Shown here: piece by piece, positions 15,055 to 15,958 of the stretch
How the letters are laid out: each line of letters begins with the position of its first letter
How positions within the stretch are numbered: position 1 is the first letter of the stretch
Assembly (NCBI GenBank): GCA_934533075.1
Contig: CAKTBJ010000049.1
Location: forward strand, 1-15,958
DNA: 15,958 nucleotides
Reading direction: 5' to 3'
Origin: an uncultured Paracoccus sp.
Lineage (GTDB): Bacteria; Pseudomonadota; Alphaproteobacteria; Rhodobacterales; Rhodobacteraceae
Notes under the pieces: model-generated
Told to the model about the DNA's origin: nothing
Database searches by the model: none
Seen by the model: only the letters and a program-made list of their open reading frames with translations
Translations under genes and position numbers: made by a program

Positions 15055-15118
15055 ATCCGGGGCGTCGTTGCGCCAGTCTGCGCCTACAGGATGCGCGGCG
15101 TTGGAAGGAGGGGCGGGG

Positions 15119-15838
15119 ATGGAATGGCGGGCCGAGGGCACGGTGATCGGGCGGCGCCTGCATGGCGAGCATGCGGTGATCCTCGACGTGCTGACGCTGG
15201 AGCATGGCCGCCATGCCGGTCTGGTGCCCGGCGGCGCCTCGCCCCGGCGCGCGGCGCTGACCCAGCTGGGCAGCCGCCTCGTGCTGCATTGGCGCGGCCG
15301 GGGCGAGGATACGCTGGGCACCTTCGCCATCGAGCCGCTGCGCAGCCGCGCCGGCATCATGGCCGACCCGGTGGCGCTGGCCGGCTTGCAGGCCGTGGGC
15401 GCGCTGCTGGTGCGCGCCTTGCCGGAGCGTGACCCGCATCCCCGCCTCGCGCTGGCGGTGGAGGCGCTGCTGGACGCCATGACCACCGAAGGCGCGCAGG
15501 GCTGGGCCGTGGACTACCTGCGATTCGAGGCCTTGCTGCTGGAGGAGGTCGGGCTGGGCCTCGACCTGCATGCCTGCGCGATGACCGGCGCGCGCGAGGG
15601 GCTGGCCTGGGTCTCGCCGCGCACGGGGCGGGCGGTGACGGCGGCGGCGGTGGCCGGCGATGCGGAACTGCGTGCCCGGCTGCTGCCCTTGCCGGCGATT
15701 CTCGGCGGCGCCGGGCCGGGCGGGCTGGCCGAGGGCCTGGCGCTGACCGGGCATTTCCTGCACCAGCGGCTGGCTGAGGCCCATGACGGCCGCCCCTTGC
15801 CCGCCGCGCGCGACCGGCTGGCGGCGCGGCTGGCGTGA
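15119..15838 (+). CDS. recO: DNA repair protein RecO
   Basis: A 239-residue recombination mediator that, with RecR, loads RecA onto SSB-coated single-stranded DNA in the RecF pathway. The N-terminal OB fold begins MEWRAEGTVIGRRLHGEHAV, with HGRHAGLVPGGASPRR typical of alphaproteobacterial RecO. A helical middle follows (YLRFEALLLEEVGLGLDL), then the CAMTGAREGLAWVSPRTGRAV segment in place of the four-cysteine zinc finger of other bacteria; only one cysteine remains, as is usual in this group. The ATG at 15119 has AAGGAGG about 9 bases upstream, a strong site; a longer frame from 15050 overlaps the leader and lacks conservation. Confidence 0.95.
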   Translation: MEWRAEGTVIGRRLHGEHAVILDVLTLEHGRHAGLVPGGASPRRAALTQLGSRLVLHWRGRGEDTLGTFAIEPLRSRAGIMADPVALAGLQAVGALLVRALPERDPHPRLALAVEALLDAMTTEGAQGWAVDYLRFEALLLEEVGLGLDLHACAMTGAREGLAWVSPRTGRAVTAAAVAGDAELRARLLPLPAILGGAGPGGLAEGLALTGHFLHQRLAEAHDGRPLPAARDRLAARLA

Positions 15839-15958
15839 GCGGGGGCGGCACGGATCGCGCCGGCACGCAGCCGGCAAGGACGCGCGGGCCGACCGGGCGC
15901 CTTGCCGCATAAGGCTGGCCGGGGCGCGTGATGGTCCCCTCTGCTCGCTGCGCGTGAC
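15839..15958. other. Gap after recO to the right edge
   Basis: No recognised gene. Two short inverted repeats, GCCGGC/GCCGGC around 15860-15876 and GCCTT/AAGGC around 15899-15915, could form hairpins after recO, but neither has a T tract. Confidence 0.4.

Larger units (their letters stand above)
14745..15118. other. 374-base control region between divergent cobC and recO
   Basis: No recognised protein is encoded apart from a possible 61-residue in-frame extension of CobC. It holds four inverted repeats: a perfect 16-base palindrome (14837-14852), CCCCTCA/TGAGGGG (14871-14877 and 14886-14892), GGGAGCC/GGTTCCC (about 14899-14916), and GCCATGCC/GGCATGGC (15028-15035 and 15047-15054). I looked for conserved cobalamin riboswitch boxes upstream of cobC and did not find them. 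Confidence 0.5.

Noticed and set aside
14745..15118. Cobalamin riboswitch upstream of cobC
   Set aside because: Hairpins are present but I could not find the conserved B12-box or core motifs.
1..15958. CRISPR array, insertion sequence, tRNA or rRNA in the window
   Set aside because: No regularly spaced direct repeats, transposase, terminal inverted repeats or cloverleaf-like segments were seen in the non-coding stretches.

Overview
The window is very GC-rich DNA with tightly packed genes. Its gene content points to an alphaproteobacterium of the Rhodobacterales, most likely Paracoccus or a close relative. The reasons are secG next to pyrG, a SecG with a long Ala/Pro/Glu tail, aerobic-pathway cobQ and cobC, a COG4103-type TerB-like protein and a short alphaproteobacterial RecO. 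The genus is an inference from family resemblance; no database search was possible.

Layout. (1) 2-2245, minus: nearly all of a cas3 helicase-nuclease, cut by the left edge. It looks like the first gene of a type I (probably I-C) CRISPR-Cas operon continuing outside the window. (2) 2348-7523, minus: a compact six-gene unit in the order TerB-like protein, ABC ATPase, periplasmic binding protein, permease 1, permease 2, glutamine-synthetase-like ligase. This is a polar amino acid/amine importer coupled to a gamma-glutamyl ligase, so import followed by glutamylation of an amine is the likely job. A strong promoter sits exactly 6 nt before the ATG of the first gene, which predicts a leaderless mRNA. 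(3) 7524-7998: no intact gene, but two overlapping frames look like a frameshifted small membrane-protein gene. (4) 7999-9241, minus: ppk2 and a DUF1330 gene, 7 bases apart. (5) 9242-9749: a 508-base gap rich in inverted repeats, including a nested 85-base palindrome. (6) 9750-12146, minus: pyrG and secG, each with a TTGCCA-17-base -10 promoter. (7) 12218-14744: convergent cobQ (plus) and cobC (minus) of cobalamin synthesis. (8) 14745-15118: a divergent control region with several hairpins. (9) 15119-15838, plus: recO, then 120 bases without a recognised gene.

Most of the window is chromosomal housekeeping and transport. The accessory part is the CRISPR-Cas edge at the left. I see no CRISPR array, insertion sequence, tRNA or rRNA. 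I did not find a clearly new system. The items most worth following are the TerB/ABC/ligase unit with its leaderless start, the structured pyrG-ppk2 gap, the possible frameshifted gene, and the Cas locus beyond the edge.
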